DNA from: Chloroflexota bacterium
Lineage (GTDB): Bacteria; Chloroflexota; Anaerolineae; Promineifilales; Promineifilaceae
Direction: 5' to 3'
Length of the DNA: 55,620 nt
Assembly: GCA_018004935.1 (NCBI GenBank)
Contig: JAGNBF010000035.1
Span: 9,335 to 64,954 of the forward strand
The notes below the pieces were generated by a model. It ran no database searches, was not told the origin of the DNA, and saw only the letters and a program-made list of their open reading frames with translations. The translations under genes were made by a program, and so were the position numbers. Of the stretch, positions 8,263-17,073 are shown in pieces (within the stretch, counting starts at the first letter, position 1; every line of letters starts with the position of its first letter).

Positions 8263-8329
8263 AAACAGATGTGCTCCTCAGCTACGTAGGCGTTTACCAA
8301 ATCGCCTTACATATTAGAGTTTATCGGTA

Positions 8330-8422
8330 ACAATCTTCCGAAGGTTTATGTCAACTAACTGCTCAAAGGTACAAACCTTCGGAAGGTTTCCAAATGCTAT
8401 TGCCGATAATATCTATTGTTAA
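8330..8422. repeat. AACCTTCCGAAGG-containing repeat
   Basis: Two inverted occurrences of CTTCCGAAGGTTT are followed by TTCCAAATGCTATTGCCGAT. The same block, also followed by GATAATGTCTATT, recurs at 53448-53495. It lies upstream of the HAD gene in a gene-free stretch (8263-9072). Confidence 0.6.
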
Positions 8423-8552
8423 ACACCATGTACCGACTTTTGCACCATGCCGGGAAAATATTTTCCTGATGCAATGGCTATATTTTGCCGGGCTGGCTTC
8501 ACGGTAGTTACACAGACAGCCCATCCATCTGTGCTAAAATATAGATCTTTAG

Positions 8553-8662
8553 AGGTTCTTGGGGAATTCAGGGGGTTGATAGCAGATGTAGGGGTGGCCT
8601 TGTGCCTGCTCCGTGTGGGTAACTACAAGGGTTGCCCGTACCCCACGAAGCCCCAAAGAACC
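8553..8662 (+). repeat. Dispersed element C, copy 1
   Basis: About 105 bases with consensus parts GAATTCAGGGGGTTGA, GGCCTTGTGCCTGC, CACAAGGGTTGCCCGTAC and CCCACGAA. The middle can fold because the GGGCAACC/GGTTGCCC parts are inverted. Other copies are at 35086-35168 (partial), 45146-45252, 47359-47474 and 49326-49435. No protein is predicted. Confidence 0.8.
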
Positions 8663-8674
8663 TCCTACGAAAAT

Positions 8675-8771
8675 GTAGGGCGATTTTGTAAATCGCCCAG
8701 GGGACGATTTACAAAATCGTCCTACAAATTTTCATCCCTCTTGGTGCGCCGTAAGCTCATGGGGAACTCTT
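8675..8771 (-). repeat. Dispersed element D (GATTTTGTAAATCG hairpin)
   Basis: GTAGGGCGATTTTGTAAATC and its inverted copy form a strong hairpin at 8675-8725. It is followed by a conserved tail reading CATCCCTCTTGGTGCGCC and GGGGAACTC. In inverted orientation the same parts occur twice before the peptidase gene at 55270-55504. Confidence 0.75.
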
Positions 8772-9072
8772 TAGAAAATGATTGGGGCAGAGGCAGGCAC
8801 AAGGCCAACCCCACAACCAAAATATTTTCTTTAAAAACGAGTCGTTGTGTCTTCTCAATAATGCAGGGTAGCCGTGGGCTGAGCTTGTCGAAGCCCGGAT
8901 GAACCCCACAAAATCCCCAAGAGCCAAAAACTATAGTAGCACGCTTGCGTATACCCAAAAAATGGGTCACAACATAGATGTATGGCTCTGCTGATTGGTT
9001 GCACCATACCTATACCTGATTCAATCGAACTTTTGACCAGAGGTAACCCAACATAAGAACACGTAACCGCCA

Positions 9073-9714
9073 ATGACGACCCCTACCAAACCCATCCGCG
9101 TGGTTTTAATTGATGATCACCGGCAACTACATGAAATTGTGGCCGCTATCCTCAGAACTGTGCCTGATATTAATCTGGTGGGGCAGGGCGCTAATGGCAA
9201 CGATGCCCTTAACCTGTGTCAGGAACTGGCACCTGATGTGGTGTTGATGGATGTGCTGATGCCCGTGATGAATGGTATCGAAGCTACCCGACTTATTCAT
9301 GAACGGTTTCCTCAGATTAAGGTGTTGGTTCTTTCCAGTTATCAAGATCACGAAAGTGTCTACTCTATGCTCCGTAATGGAGCCGTGGGGTATCTAATCA
9401 AAGGCGCACTTTCCCAAGACCTGGTTTATACCATTCGCACGACCTACCAGGGGCAGGCTGTTTTTTCCCCCGAAGTTGCTTCCCGCCTCATAAATCCCCC
9501 CCCAACAGATACGCTCCAACGTTTTCACCTTACCGATAGGGAATTGGAGGTGTTGGTGCTGATGGCTGAAGGGTTGACAGTGGCTCAGATAGCGCAAAAA
9601 CTGTTTATTAGTCAATCCACGGTCAAGTTTCATACGACCAATATTTTGAGCAAATTAGGTGTTCAGACCCGCTCTGAGGCCTTGATTTTTGCCGCGAAAA
9701 ATAATCTGGTTTAG
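9073..9714 (+). CDS. Response regulator, NarL/LuxR family
   Basis: The 213-residue protein has a receiver domain (1-125) with acidic pair VLIDDH, phospho-acceptor Asp60 in VVLMDVLMP, a serine in VLVLSSYQD and the conserved lysine in GYLIKGAL. A GerE/LuxR helix-turn-helix (about 148-210) contains LTDRELEVLVLMAEG and ISQSTVKFHTTNILSKLGV. It should bind DNA after phosphorylation by a partner kinase. No kinase gene is adjacent; the nearest is the hybrid-free kinase 900 bases downstream on the same strand, a possible partner. Target genes are unknown. Base use is normal for the region. Confidence 0.93.
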   Translation: MTTPTKPIRVVLIDDHRQLHEIVAAILRTVPDINLVGQGANGNDALNLCQELAPDVVLMDVLMPVMNGIEATRLIHERFPQIKVLVLSSYQDHESVYSMLRNGAVGYLIKGALSQDLVYTIRTTYQGQAVFSPEVASRLINPPPTDTLQRFHLTDRELEVLVLMAEGLTVAQIAQKLFISQSTVKFHTTNILSKLGVQTRSEALIFAAKNNLV

Positions 9715-10275
9715 GCACTACGCGCCAACAGCGACAAAAAATTGTTGCGAGAGTAAAACAACTTTTGTTGTTAAAAAAACAGTCAGGTAATAGGGTTTCC
9801 CCCACCCCTAACCCCGCCCCCAGGGGCGGGGAACTTTTCTAAGGGGCATTTTTCGGGGCGAATGCCCTGAAAAATGCCCCATTGGAATTCCCCCCTTCCC
9901 GAGGGAATCGGCAGGGGGGATGGGGTCAATGAATGCGTTACCCGATTAAAAATTTAATGAACAAAGGGGCGGGGAACTTTTTCCTGTGCGAGTTATCGAA
10001 CGCGGCCGCGCTCGATAACCCGCACGCCTGGTGTTTTCCCCTTCCCGTCGGAAATCGCCGGGGGATAGGCGAATCAACTCATTACCCGATTAATCATTTG
10101 ATCAACAATAGCTGTTTAATGAGCGGGCACAAAGCCTGTCCCTCCCGCAAATCATTGTCTTGAAGTGTATAGTACCGGTGTCTCCCTGTCTAAACAGACA
10201 GGGGGTTAGGGGGTTTACCTCTCTGAATTGCCAGTTACTCCCAGAGGGGCGTTGTTTTACAATTTGACCGGAAAT
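9715..10275. other. Repeat-rich region without a gene
   Basis: It contains a GGGGCGGGGAAC element (9797-9835), a strong hairpin GGGGCATTTTTC / GAAAAATGCCCC (about 9842-9880), and two related blocks with TTACCCGATTAA (9939 and 10080). A short hairpin CCCTGTCTAAACAGACAGGG lies near 10184-10203. One HIP octamer lies in the inverted repeat around 10003. No convincing reading frame was found. Confidence 0.55.
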
Positions 10276-10435
10276 GGTAAGCGTTTAGTTATCCCGCCCG
10301 GCGGTCAAACCGCTGGGCTAAACATACCAGACCCTGCGGGCTAATATCCCAGGCCAGCGGCCTTTGTAACCATGGCCCGGTCGTTTTACGTCCGGGCGGG
10401 TCTGGCGGATGGATTTATATGACTGAACGTTTACC
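10276..10435 (+). repeat. MITE-like element B, copy 1
   Basis: About 160 bases with ends GGTAAGCGTTTAGTTA and TGACTGAACGTTTACC that are inverted repeats of each other. It has internal stems built from CCCGGCGGTCAAACCGCTGGG, a GGCCAGCGGCC core and CCCGGTCGTTTTAC. Other copies are at 28226-28383 (inverted), 34541-34691 and 45343-45486. Fragments occur at 35018-35255 and 53411-53450. No transposase gene is present in the window. Confidence 0.82.
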
Positions 10436-10619
10436 AGAAATGTAACTATTCAACGGAGATTCACGGAGAAAATCCAGGCTTTTCTTAAAACTCTGTGTAT
10501 CTCTGTGCCCTTCTTTTTTGGTTCTGGCTTGTCCAGGTTAGGGTCTGGACGCTTACACAAAGGGCCAAGAATAATTGCTCTGTCTGTTCTGCGGCCGCAA
10601 TCCGCTTCTCTTGATACCT

Positions 10620-12467
10620 ATGAAACTACAAAATCCCCTCACCCGCCTGTGGCAGTTCCTGGTTAGGCCTCATCCCTCTATCACCGACATTCAACAAAGA
10701 CGTCAGTCACGCCTGTTAGCTGGTTTGATGTCTGGTTTACTTCTCTCCAGCTTCCCGGCTTCTATTGCCCTCATTGCCCGCGACGAGGGGGTTGTCTCCG
10801 AAACAGTCAGCGCCTTGTGGGTGGCTCAGCTTATCACCCTGGTATTTTATGCGTTGAACCGTGGCGGTTATTACCAACTTAGCTCCTTCCTTTTTGTGGG
10901 ATTCAACTTTACCCTTACCTATCTGATGCCGGTGATGACGCAGGATCCCAGTTGGCTCTGGTTTACCATCATGGTTTTGATCCTGAGTGCCATGCTTCTC
11001 CCCGAGTGGGGCACGGTTTTACTGTTTGTCTTAGGTTTTATGGGGCATCTTGTCATGGCGCAGTTGTACCCCTTTAGTTCTACCTTTTCTAATTTTACGA
11101 CAACCACAGTTTATGGCGTGACAACTCCCCTCATCCTGGTTTTTATGAGTCATCGGGTGCGGCTGGAACGGGAGCGTCAAGCTGAGTTGCAAGCGGCTAA
11201 TCAGGCTCTACAACGCTCAGAAGCGGAGTTGGAGCAACGGGTTATTGCGCGTACCCGTGATCTAAAAGTAGCCGCTGATGTTGCTCGTCAGATTACCACG
11301 GTGTTGGATTTGGAGCAGTTGTTGCCAGATCTGGTGGAGCATACCAAGAATGGGTTTGATTTGTACTTTGTTTCGGTTTATCTGTTTCACCCAGAGAGCC
11401 AACAACTGGTAATGGCGACTGGTACGGGAGAGGCGGGCCGCCAGATGAAGGCCGAGGGGCAAGCCTTTTATCTGGATGCGACCCCCAGCCTGGTAGCCAA
11501 AGCCGCCCGTGAACGGCATCATGTGATAATTAATAGTGTGAGCCAATCTACTGCTTATTTCCGCAACCCGCACTTATTAGAAACCCAGTCGGAAGCGGTT
11601 TTTCCGATGGTGGTAGGGGATGAATTGATTGGGGTGTTGGGCTTACAGTCCCGGCAGATAAACCGTTTTCAGGAAGCAGATGTGGCTATCCTCTCTACCC
11701 TGGCGGAGCAGATTGCCATAGCCGTGAAGAATGCTCAGTTGTATGCGGTGCAAGTGTACGCGGCCGCGGAGCTACGCAAAGCCGATCAAATCAAAACCCG
11801 CTTCCTCGCCAGCATGAGCCACGAACTGCGCACACCGCTCAACGCCATCTTGAACTTCAATGAGATGATCGCTATGGAAATGGCTGGCCCTGTCACCCCC
11901 GACCAAAAAGGGATGTTGGACCATTCGTTAGCCAGTGCTCACCATCTATTGCACCTGATCAACGATATTTTAGACATCAGCAAAATCCAGGCGGATCGGC
12001 TTACCTTATTTGTTGAAGATGACATCAACATTCAGCAGGAAATTCATAAAGTTATCAGCATGACCCAAAACCTGTTTCAGGAAAAGCCTGTACAACTGGT
12101 GCAAGATATTGATGAGAATTTACCCCTGATTTCTGGTGACCGCCGCCGCATCCGTCAGATTCTGCTCAATTTGCTGTCCAATGCCATCAAGTTTACTGAC
12201 AGAGGAACTGTTACTTTGAGTGCCAAAAATCAGGATGATAAGGTTTTATTCGCCATCACGGATACTGGTCCAGGAATTCCTTTAGAGGCGCATGAGACGA
12301 TTTTTGAACCCTTTGTTCAGGCCAGTGAAGGTATCAAACACGCTGAAGGAACGGGCTTAGGTCTGCCTATTACGAAGAGTCTGGTCGAAGCTCATCATGG
12401 TCGTATCTGGTTGGAGAGTGAAGTGGGTGAAGGATCCGCTTTTTATGTGATTTTGCCCTGTAAATGA
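10620..12467 (+). CDS. Membrane sensor histidine kinase with GAF domain
   Basis: The 615-residue protein starts with about six hydrophobic segments (residues 30-195), then a coiled coil ending in VIARTRDL, a GAF domain (about 210-370), a HisKA dimerisation domain with phospho-histidine in FLASMSHELRTPLNAIL, and an ATPase domain with N box LLNLLSNAIKFT, DTGPGIP and GTGLGLPITKSL. It autophosphorylates in response to an unknown signal. The ATG at 10620 is preferred over an upstream TTG at 10575. The receiver-only protein 90 bases downstream is the likely partner. Confidence 0.93.
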   Translation: MKLQNPLTRLWQFLVRPHPSITDIQQRRQSRLLAGLMSGLLLSSFPASIALIARDEGVVSETVSALWVAQLITLVFYALNRGGYYQLSSFLFVGFNFTLTYLMPVMTQDPSWLWFTIMVLILSAMLLPEWGTVLLFVLGFMGHLVMAQLYPFSSTFSNFTTTTVYGVTTPLILVFMSHRVRLERERQAELQAANQALQRSEAELEQRVIARTRDLKVAADVARQITTVLDLEQLLPDLVEHTKNGFDLYFVSVYLFHPESQQLVMATGTGEAGRQMKAEGQAFYLDATPSLVAKAARERHHVIINSVSQSTAYFRNPHLLETQSEAVFPMVVGDELIGVLGLQSRQINRFQEADVAILSTLAEQIAIAVKNAQLYAVQVYAAAELRKADQIKTRFLASMSHELRTPLNAILNFNEMIAMEMAGPVTPDQKGMLDHSLASAHHLLHLINDILDISKIQADRLTLFVEDDINIQQEIHKVISMTQNLFQEKPVQLVQDIDENLPLISGDRRRIRQILLNLLSNAIKFTDRGTVTLSAKNQDDKVLFAITDTGPGIPLEAHETIFEPFVQASEGIKHAEGTGLGLPITKSLVEAHHGRIWLESEVGEGSAFYVILPCK

Positions 12468-12558
12468 GAGGGCGGCGTGTCGCGTTAGAACCCGAGTGGA
12501 CAAGTCTGGAGAAGCCGTCTCTCTTGTTCTCATCCTATAGATAATGAGGTTTGAAGTT

Positions 12559-12969
12559 ATGGAAACCCTGACAGGAAAACGAATTGTTGTTGTTGAAGAT
12601 AATGTTATTAACCTGGCGGTATTTGCCACCACCCTACGACAACATGGGGTGACGGTTATTCAAGACGCCTGGAGTATGGATACAATAGAGCTTTTGGTAC
12701 GCAATTTACCCATTGACCTGATTGTTATGGATATTATGTTGCGCCATGGTGTCAGTGGCTATGACATTTTTGACCAGATAAAAAAGCACCCCAAACTGGA
12801 ACATATTCCCGTGGTGGCGGTTAGTTCGCTGGACCCTGAGTCGGAAATTCCCAAAGCCAAAGCCAAAGGGTTTGCTGGTTTTATCAGCAAACCCATCAGC
12901 CATGTGGAGTTCCCCCAACATATCCTGGCGGCCATGAATGGGGAGAAGGTGTGGGTGTTTAGCCGGTAG
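12559..12969 (+). CDS. Single-domain response regulator (receiver only)
   Basis: The 136-residue protein is a CheY-like receiver without an output domain. It has VVVEDN near residue 10, phospho-acceptor Asp58 in LIVMDIML, a serine in VVAVSSLDP and lysine in GFISKPI. GAGG nine bases before ATG 12559 decides the start over an in-frame codon five residues upstream. It lies just after the GAF histidine kinase and probably takes phosphate from it, either as final output through protein contact or as part of a relay. Confidence 0.9.
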   Translation: METLTGKRIVVVEDNVINLAVFATTLRQHGVTVIQDAWSMDTIELLVRNLPIDLIVMDIMLRHGVSGYDIFDQIKKHPKLEHIPVVAVSSLDPESEIPKAKAKGFAGFISKPISHVEFPQHILAAMNGEKVWVFSR

Positions 12970-12988
12970 GGGAATGGGGTGGGGTGTA

Positions 12989-13076
12989 GGTGTATTGGTA
13001 TATTGGTGTATTAATACACCAATATACCAATACACCAATACACCAATATACCAATATACCAATATACCAATATACC
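12989..13076. terminator. Perfect palindrome and octamer array between convergent genes
   Basis: A 22-to-24 base perfect inverted repeat with no loop (12989-13036, arms TGTATTGGTATATTGGTGTATT) is followed by five octamers of the type CCAATATA up to 13076. It fills the whole space between the stop of the receiver gene and the stop of purL, so it probably ends transcription from both sides, although there is no clear T run. Confidence 0.6.
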
Positions 13077-13077
13077 C

Positions 13078-16000
13078 CTAACCTTTCACCGCCCTTACCC
13101 CACTCTCAAACAGCCTCAGCCCCAACATCCCCCCTTCACCTCTGCGCCAGCGGGGGTGTTGCCAGGGGAAAATGTGGTTTTCGGGGTGGGGCATGAGACC
13201 CATGACGTTGCCTGTGGGATTACATAGGGCGGCGATGTTGAGGAGTGAGCCGTTGGGGTTGGCGGGATATTCAGCCGGGGAGCCGTCCGGGTTGGTGTAG
13301 GTGAGGGGGATAAGGTGTTGGGATTGGATCGCGGCCGCGAACCCCGCATCATTCACCGCCACCCGGCCTTCCCCATGCGCCACCGGGCAGTACACCATCT
13401 CCTCTAACCCCTGCGTAAACAAACACGGACTGGCCGTATCCGCCTGCAAATACACCCAGCGGCACTCGAAATGGGCGGAAGCGTTGTAGGTGAGGGTAAC
13501 GGCGCGGGGGGGGATGGGGAGATGGGAGAATTGTGAATTGTGAATTGTGGATTGTGAATTGTGAACTGGAGACTGGTCACTGATAACTAGAGACTGGTCA
13601 CTACTCACTGCTAACTGCTCACTGCTAACTCCCCACTCCCCACTCCCCACTCCCGGCAACAACCCCGCCTTCACCAACGTCTGAAACCCATTGCAGATGC
13701 CTAACACGGGGCGGCCGCTGGCTACAAACCGTTGAATCCGTTCGCCGAAGCGGTGGCGCAAATCCATTGCCCAGAGGACACCTGCCCCCAGATCATCGCC
13801 GTAAGAGAACCCCCCCGGCACGATGAGCATGTGATAATCGCTGAAATGCCGCTCCCCGGCCAAAAGCTGGTTGATATGTACAATTTCCGGTTTCCCCCCG
13901 GCTAATTCACAGGCCAGCGCGGCGTCGTGGTCCCGGTTGGTGCCGTTGGCGTGGAGGATGAGGATGCGGGGAGATTGGGAGATTGAGAGATTGGGGAATG
14001 GTGAATGGTGAATGGTGGATGGTGAATGGTGAATTGAAGATTGGAGACTAAAGACCGTTGCCTGTTCACTACTCACTGCCAAATGCCCCCGCCACGCCTG
14101 CTCCAACTCTGCCGGGGTAGTTTGGATGAGGGGTTGGGTGTGGAGTTGGATGGTGAATGAAGAGGGGGTGACGTGACCAACGCGGCCGCAAGGCACACCA
14201 GAAACCCGGTTTTTCAGCAAAAACCGGGTTTCTTCTGTCTCACCACGTAGCATCGCCTCAAACGCGGCCGCGTCCCCAACCTTCACTTCCAGCACCAACC
14301 GCCCCTGCGATTCCCCAAACAACAATTCGTCCGGGCTGAGGCTGTCTTGTTGTGGGGCCTGGGCCAGATCCACGTGTATCCCCAACTCCCCCGCCAGACT
14401 CATCTCCGCCAGGGCCACCGCCAGCCCCCCTTCTGAGCAGTCATGGGCCGATTGCACCAGCCCGGCGCGGATGGCCTGATGCAGAGCGCGATAATACGTT
14501 GGTGCATCAGGAACCGGTTGCGGCACGATGCCGCCATCTAATCCATGTTGTTGAGCAAAGAGGGTTCCACCCAACTCCGGTTTCGTTTCTCCCAAGACAT
14601 AGAGCAGATTGCCCGCCGCCTTCAAATCCATTGTGACTGTGCGGTTCACATCGGGCACGATGCCCAGGGCGGAGATGAGCAGTGTGCCGGGAATGGCGTG
14701 TTTTTGCCCGTCCGCGCCGGTGTATTCGTTGTTGAGGCTGTCCTTGCCGGAGATGAACGGGGCCTGATAGGCCAACGCCGCGTCGTAACACCCCTGCGTA
14801 CAGCGCACCAACGCCCCCAACCGGTCGGGTAAATTGGGATTGCCCCAGCAGAAGTTGTCCAAAATGGCGATCTGATCCGGGTCAGTGCCTACCGCCACGG
14901 CATTTCGCACCGCCTCATCCACCGCCGCCCAGGCCATGGCGTAAGGGTCAATTTCGCCGTAGGTGGGGCAGAGACCGTTGGCGAGGGTGACGGCTTTCAT
15001 GGTGAATGGTGAATGGTGAATGGTGAATTGTGAATTTTGGGGGACGAGCACGGTGGCGTCGCCGGGGCCGTGATTGCGTGTGCCGACGAGGGGTTTCGCG
15101 GCCGCGCCCCCCTGTATCTCGTGGTCATACTTGCGGATGGTGTCCTCTTTGCTCCGCACGTTGTGGTGGGCCAGCAGACGGGTCAACATCTCCGTGTAAT
15201 TGGGCGGGGCAAACCAGTTCAGGGCCGAGCGGTATTGGGGCACAGGTTGCCATTCGGCTTTGAGGTGGCGTTGCGGGATACCCTCATGCAAAAAATGGGC
15301 GTCCAGGTCGCCGACCAGTTTATCACCGTAATGGATGGTAACGCGGCCGCTACCATCAAACGTCCCCAGTTGAATCGCTTCCACATCCTGCCCGGCACAT
15401 AGCTCCTGCAAACGGGGCCACTTCTCCGCCGGAACCGCCAGCACCATCCGTTCCTGCGCTTCACTCAGCCACATCTCCCAGGGGCGCAAACCGGGGTACT
15501 TCAGGGTGATGGCCTGCAATTGCACCTGTGCCCCCGTCTCCTTGCCCATCTCCCCCACCGCCGAGGAAAAACCCCCTGCGCCGCAATCGGTGATGGCGTT
15601 GTAGAGCCGTTCGTCCCGCGCCCGCAGGATCACCTCTTGCACCTGTTTTTCCATGATCGGGTTGCCGATTTGTACCGCTGTACCTGCAATTTCACTCGTG
15701 GTCACGTCCATTTCCATGCTAGAAAACGTCGCCCCACGCAGACCATCACGCCCGGTGCGGCCGCCGAGGGCCACAATCAAATCCCCCACCTGCACCTGCG
15801 TCGGGTTGGAATCACGGGGCAAGAGGCCCAGACAGCCGCAGTAAACGAGCGGATTGGCGGTGTATCCCTCGTGGTAGGCGATACTGCCGTTGACGGTGGG
15901 AATGCCCATTTTGTTGCCGTAATCTTCGATGCCGTGAATCACCCCATCGGCGATGCGGCGCGGGTGTAGCACCCCTTCCGGCAGGCGGTCGTGGGGCAAA

Positions 16001-17055
16001 TCGGGCGGGCCGAAGCAGAGGATGTCGGTGTTGGCGATGGGGCGGGCCGAGACACCCAGCACGTCGCGCACGACGCCGCCCACGCCGGTGTTGGCCCCGC
16101 CAAATGGCTCCAGAGCTGACGGGTGGTTGTGGGTTTCCACCTTGAACGCCAGATCGAACTGCTCATCGAAAGCAATGATGCCCGCATTGTCCACGAAGGC
16201 GGAGCGCACCCACGGTTTGTTGATCGTCTCGGTGGCCTGGCGGATGAGGCTTTTCAGCAGGCCGTTGATGCGCTGTGGGGTGGGGGGAGTGAGTTGGCCG
16301 GGTTGTGGCCCCAGGTAATCAATCGTGGCGCGGAACGTTTTGTGGACACAATGTTCGCTCCAGGTTTGGGCCAGCATCTCCAACTCGGTGTCGGTGGGGT
16401 CGCGCCCTTCGTCCTGGAAGTAGCGTTGGATGGCCTGCATTTCGGCCAAATCCAAAGCCAGACGCCGCTCTTTGCTGATGATTAGCAGGTGGTCGTCGTC
16501 TTGTTTGCCCAAGGGCACAATTTCCACGGTGTTGTCACCTTCTTGGGCGGCGAAGAAGGGTGGGGTGATGGGTTGGTTGATACTGGTACGTTGTATGACC
16601 GGGTTGGCGAATAGTTCGTTAGCCAGTTGGTGGCGTGCGGCCGCGGCCAAATCCCCCTCTAACACAAATCGTTCCCCGGTGGCCGCCTGCTCCAGCTCAA
16701 CAATGCCCAACAAATGGGCCGCTCGTACCAAATTTTCGGCCGGTGGGTCGGTGACGCCGGGGAGGAGGGTGGTTTCAATGGCGAATGGTGAATGGTGAAT
16801 GGTGAATGGTGAATTCTCAATCGTAAATCGTAAATCGTAAATCGTAAATTCTTCCGTGACGGGATCGGCGATGAGTTCCTGGGCCAACCTCTGCACATCG
16901 TCCTGGGTAAGGTTGCCTTGCAGGAAGATGAGGCGGGTGGGGTGGCAGGTGGTGAGGCCGGTGAGGCCGAGTTGGTGGGCGGAATGGACGAGGGCGCGGC
17001 CGCGGCCCATCTCATGTTCGGCGCGGGGTGTGATTTCCAGGCGGAAAATAGGCAT
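13078..17055 (-). CDS. purL: Phosphoribosylformylglycinamidine synthase, fused PurS-PurL-PurQ
   Basis: The 1325-residue enzyme turns FGAR, glutamine and ATP into FGAM in purine synthesis. Two PurS-like segments (1-66 and 92-160) precede a PurL body, with ETHNHPSALEPFGG and HDCSEGGLAVALAE in its two halves. A PurQ glutaminase follows from about 1027, with GGFSYGDDLGAG, nucleophile Cys in LGICNGFQ, and MPHPENH. Five stretches without counterpart in the family, at about residues 67-91, 674-686, 940-952, 999-1026 and 1134-1177, are translated short repeats, mostly at domain boundaries. Apart from these the frame is intact and all key motifs are present, so the gene is probably functional. It follows a small membrane protein gene by 18 bases. 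Confidence 0.93.
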   Translation of the reverse strand: MPIFRLEITPRAEHEMGRGRALVHSAHQLGLTGLTTCHPTRLIFLQGNLTQDDVQRLAQELIADPVTEEFTIYDLRFTIENSPFTIHHSPFAIETTLLPGVTDPPAENLVRAAHLLGIVELEQAATGERFVLEGDLAAAARHQLANELFANPVIQRTSINQPITPPFFAAQEGDNTVEIVPLGKQDDDHLLIISKERRLALDLAEMQAIQRYFQDEGRDPTDTELEMLAQTWSEHCVHKTFRATIDYLGPQPGQLTPPTPQRINGLLKSLIRQATETINKPWVRSAFVDNAGIIAFDEQFDLAFKVETHNHPSALEPFGGANTGVGGVVRDVLGVSARPIANTDILCFGPPDLPHDRLPEGVLHPRRIADGVIHGIEDYGNKMGIPTVNGSIAYHEGYTANPLVYCGCLGLLPRDSNPTQVQVGDLIVALGGRTGRDGLRGATFSSMEMDVTTSEIAGTAVQIGNPIMEKQVQEVILRARDERLYNAITDCGAGGFSSAVGEMGKETGAQVQLQAITLKYPGLRPWEMWLSEAQERMVLAVPAEKWPRLQELCAGQDVEAIQLGTFDGSGRVTIHYGDKLVGDLDAHFLHEGIPQRHLKAEWQPVPQYRSALNWFAPPNYTEMLTRLLAHHNVRSKEDTIRKYDHEIQGGAAAKPLVGTRNHGPGDATVLVPQNSQFTIHHSPFTMKAVTLANGLCPTYGEIDPYAMAWAAVDEAVRNAVAVGTDPDQIAILDNFCWGNPNLPDRLGALVRCTQGCYDAALAYQAPFISGKDSLNNEYTGADGQKHAIPGTLLISALGIVPDVNRTVTMDLKAAGNLLYVLGETKPELGGTLFAQQHGLDGGIVPQPVPDAPTYYRALHQAIRAGLVQSAHDCSEGGLAVALAEMSLAGELGIHVDLAQAPQQDSLSPDELLFGESQGRLVLEVKVGDAAAFEAMLRGETEETRFLLKNRVSGVPCGRVGHVTPSSFTIQLHTQPLIQTTPAELEQAWRGHLAVSSEQATVFSLQSSIHHSPSTIHHSPFPNLSISQSPRILILHANGTNRDHDAALACELAGGKPEIVHINQLLAGERHFSDYHMLIVPGGFSYGDDLGAGVLWAMDLRHRFGERIQRFVASGRPVLGICNGFQTLVKAGLLPGVGSGEWGVSSEQLAVSSDQSLVISDQSPVHNSQSTIHNSQFSHLPIPPRAVTLTYNASAHFECRWVYLQADTASPCLFTQGLEEMVYCPVAHGEGRVAVNDAGFAAAIQSQHLIPLTYTNPDGSPAEYPANPNGSLLNIAALCNPTGNVMGLMPHPENHIFPWQHPRWRRGEGGMLGLRLFESGVRAVKG
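13525..13655 (-). repeat. In-frame heptamer repeats inside the PurQ domain of purL
   Basis: Units of the types GAATTGT, CTGGTCA and ACTGCTA alternate. Translated they give peptides such as HNSQSTIHNSQ and SSEQLAVSSDQ, lying between KAGLLPG and PPRAVTL. Length keeps the frame. Confidence 0.85.
13976..14060 (-). repeat. In-frame heptamer repeats at the PurL-PurQ junction
   Basis: Units GGAGATT and GAATGGT/GGATGGT are read as SIHHSPSTIHHSPF and NLSISQSP just before the first strand of the PurQ domain (RILILH). Confidence 0.85.
14198..14237 (-). repeat. AAACCCGGTTTTT inverted repeat inside purL
   Basis: AGAAACCCGGTTTTT and AAAAACCGGGTTTCT form a hairpin within the gene and are read as RFLLKNRVSG. 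Related inverted repeats are intergenic at 4740-4803 and 42077-42137. Confidence 0.8.
15000..15036 (-). repeat. In-frame heptamer repeat between the two PurL halves
   Basis: Four units of GGTGAAT-type are read as SQFTIHHSPF directly before MKAVTLANGLCPTYG, the start of the second half of PurL. Confidence 0.85.
16783..16856 (-). repeat. In-frame heptamer repeats between the two PurS-like domains
   Basis: Four GAATGGT units followed by four AATCGTA units are read as FTIYDLRFTIENSPF and TIHHSPF. They join the two PurS-like segments without changing frame. Confidence 0.85.
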
Positions 17056-17073
17056 AAGGCAGATCCCTCACTG

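Noticed and set aside
8447-8902. 151-codon open frame between the HAD and response regulator genes
   Set aside because: It runs through elements C and D, has no ribosome site and no recognisable domain.
9933-10163. 76-codon open frame in the region before the histidine kinase
   Set aside because: It lies in intergenic repeats and has no protein-like composition.
12989-13076. Octamer array as CRISPR or replication origin iterons
   Set aside because: There are no spacers, no DnaA-box consensus and no replication gene nearby; the position between two stops suggests a terminator.
13525-16856. Heptamer blocks in purL as a CRISPR array or a sign of a pseudogene
   Set aside because: Units are 7 bases without spacers, and the reading frame and all catalytic motifs of purL are kept.
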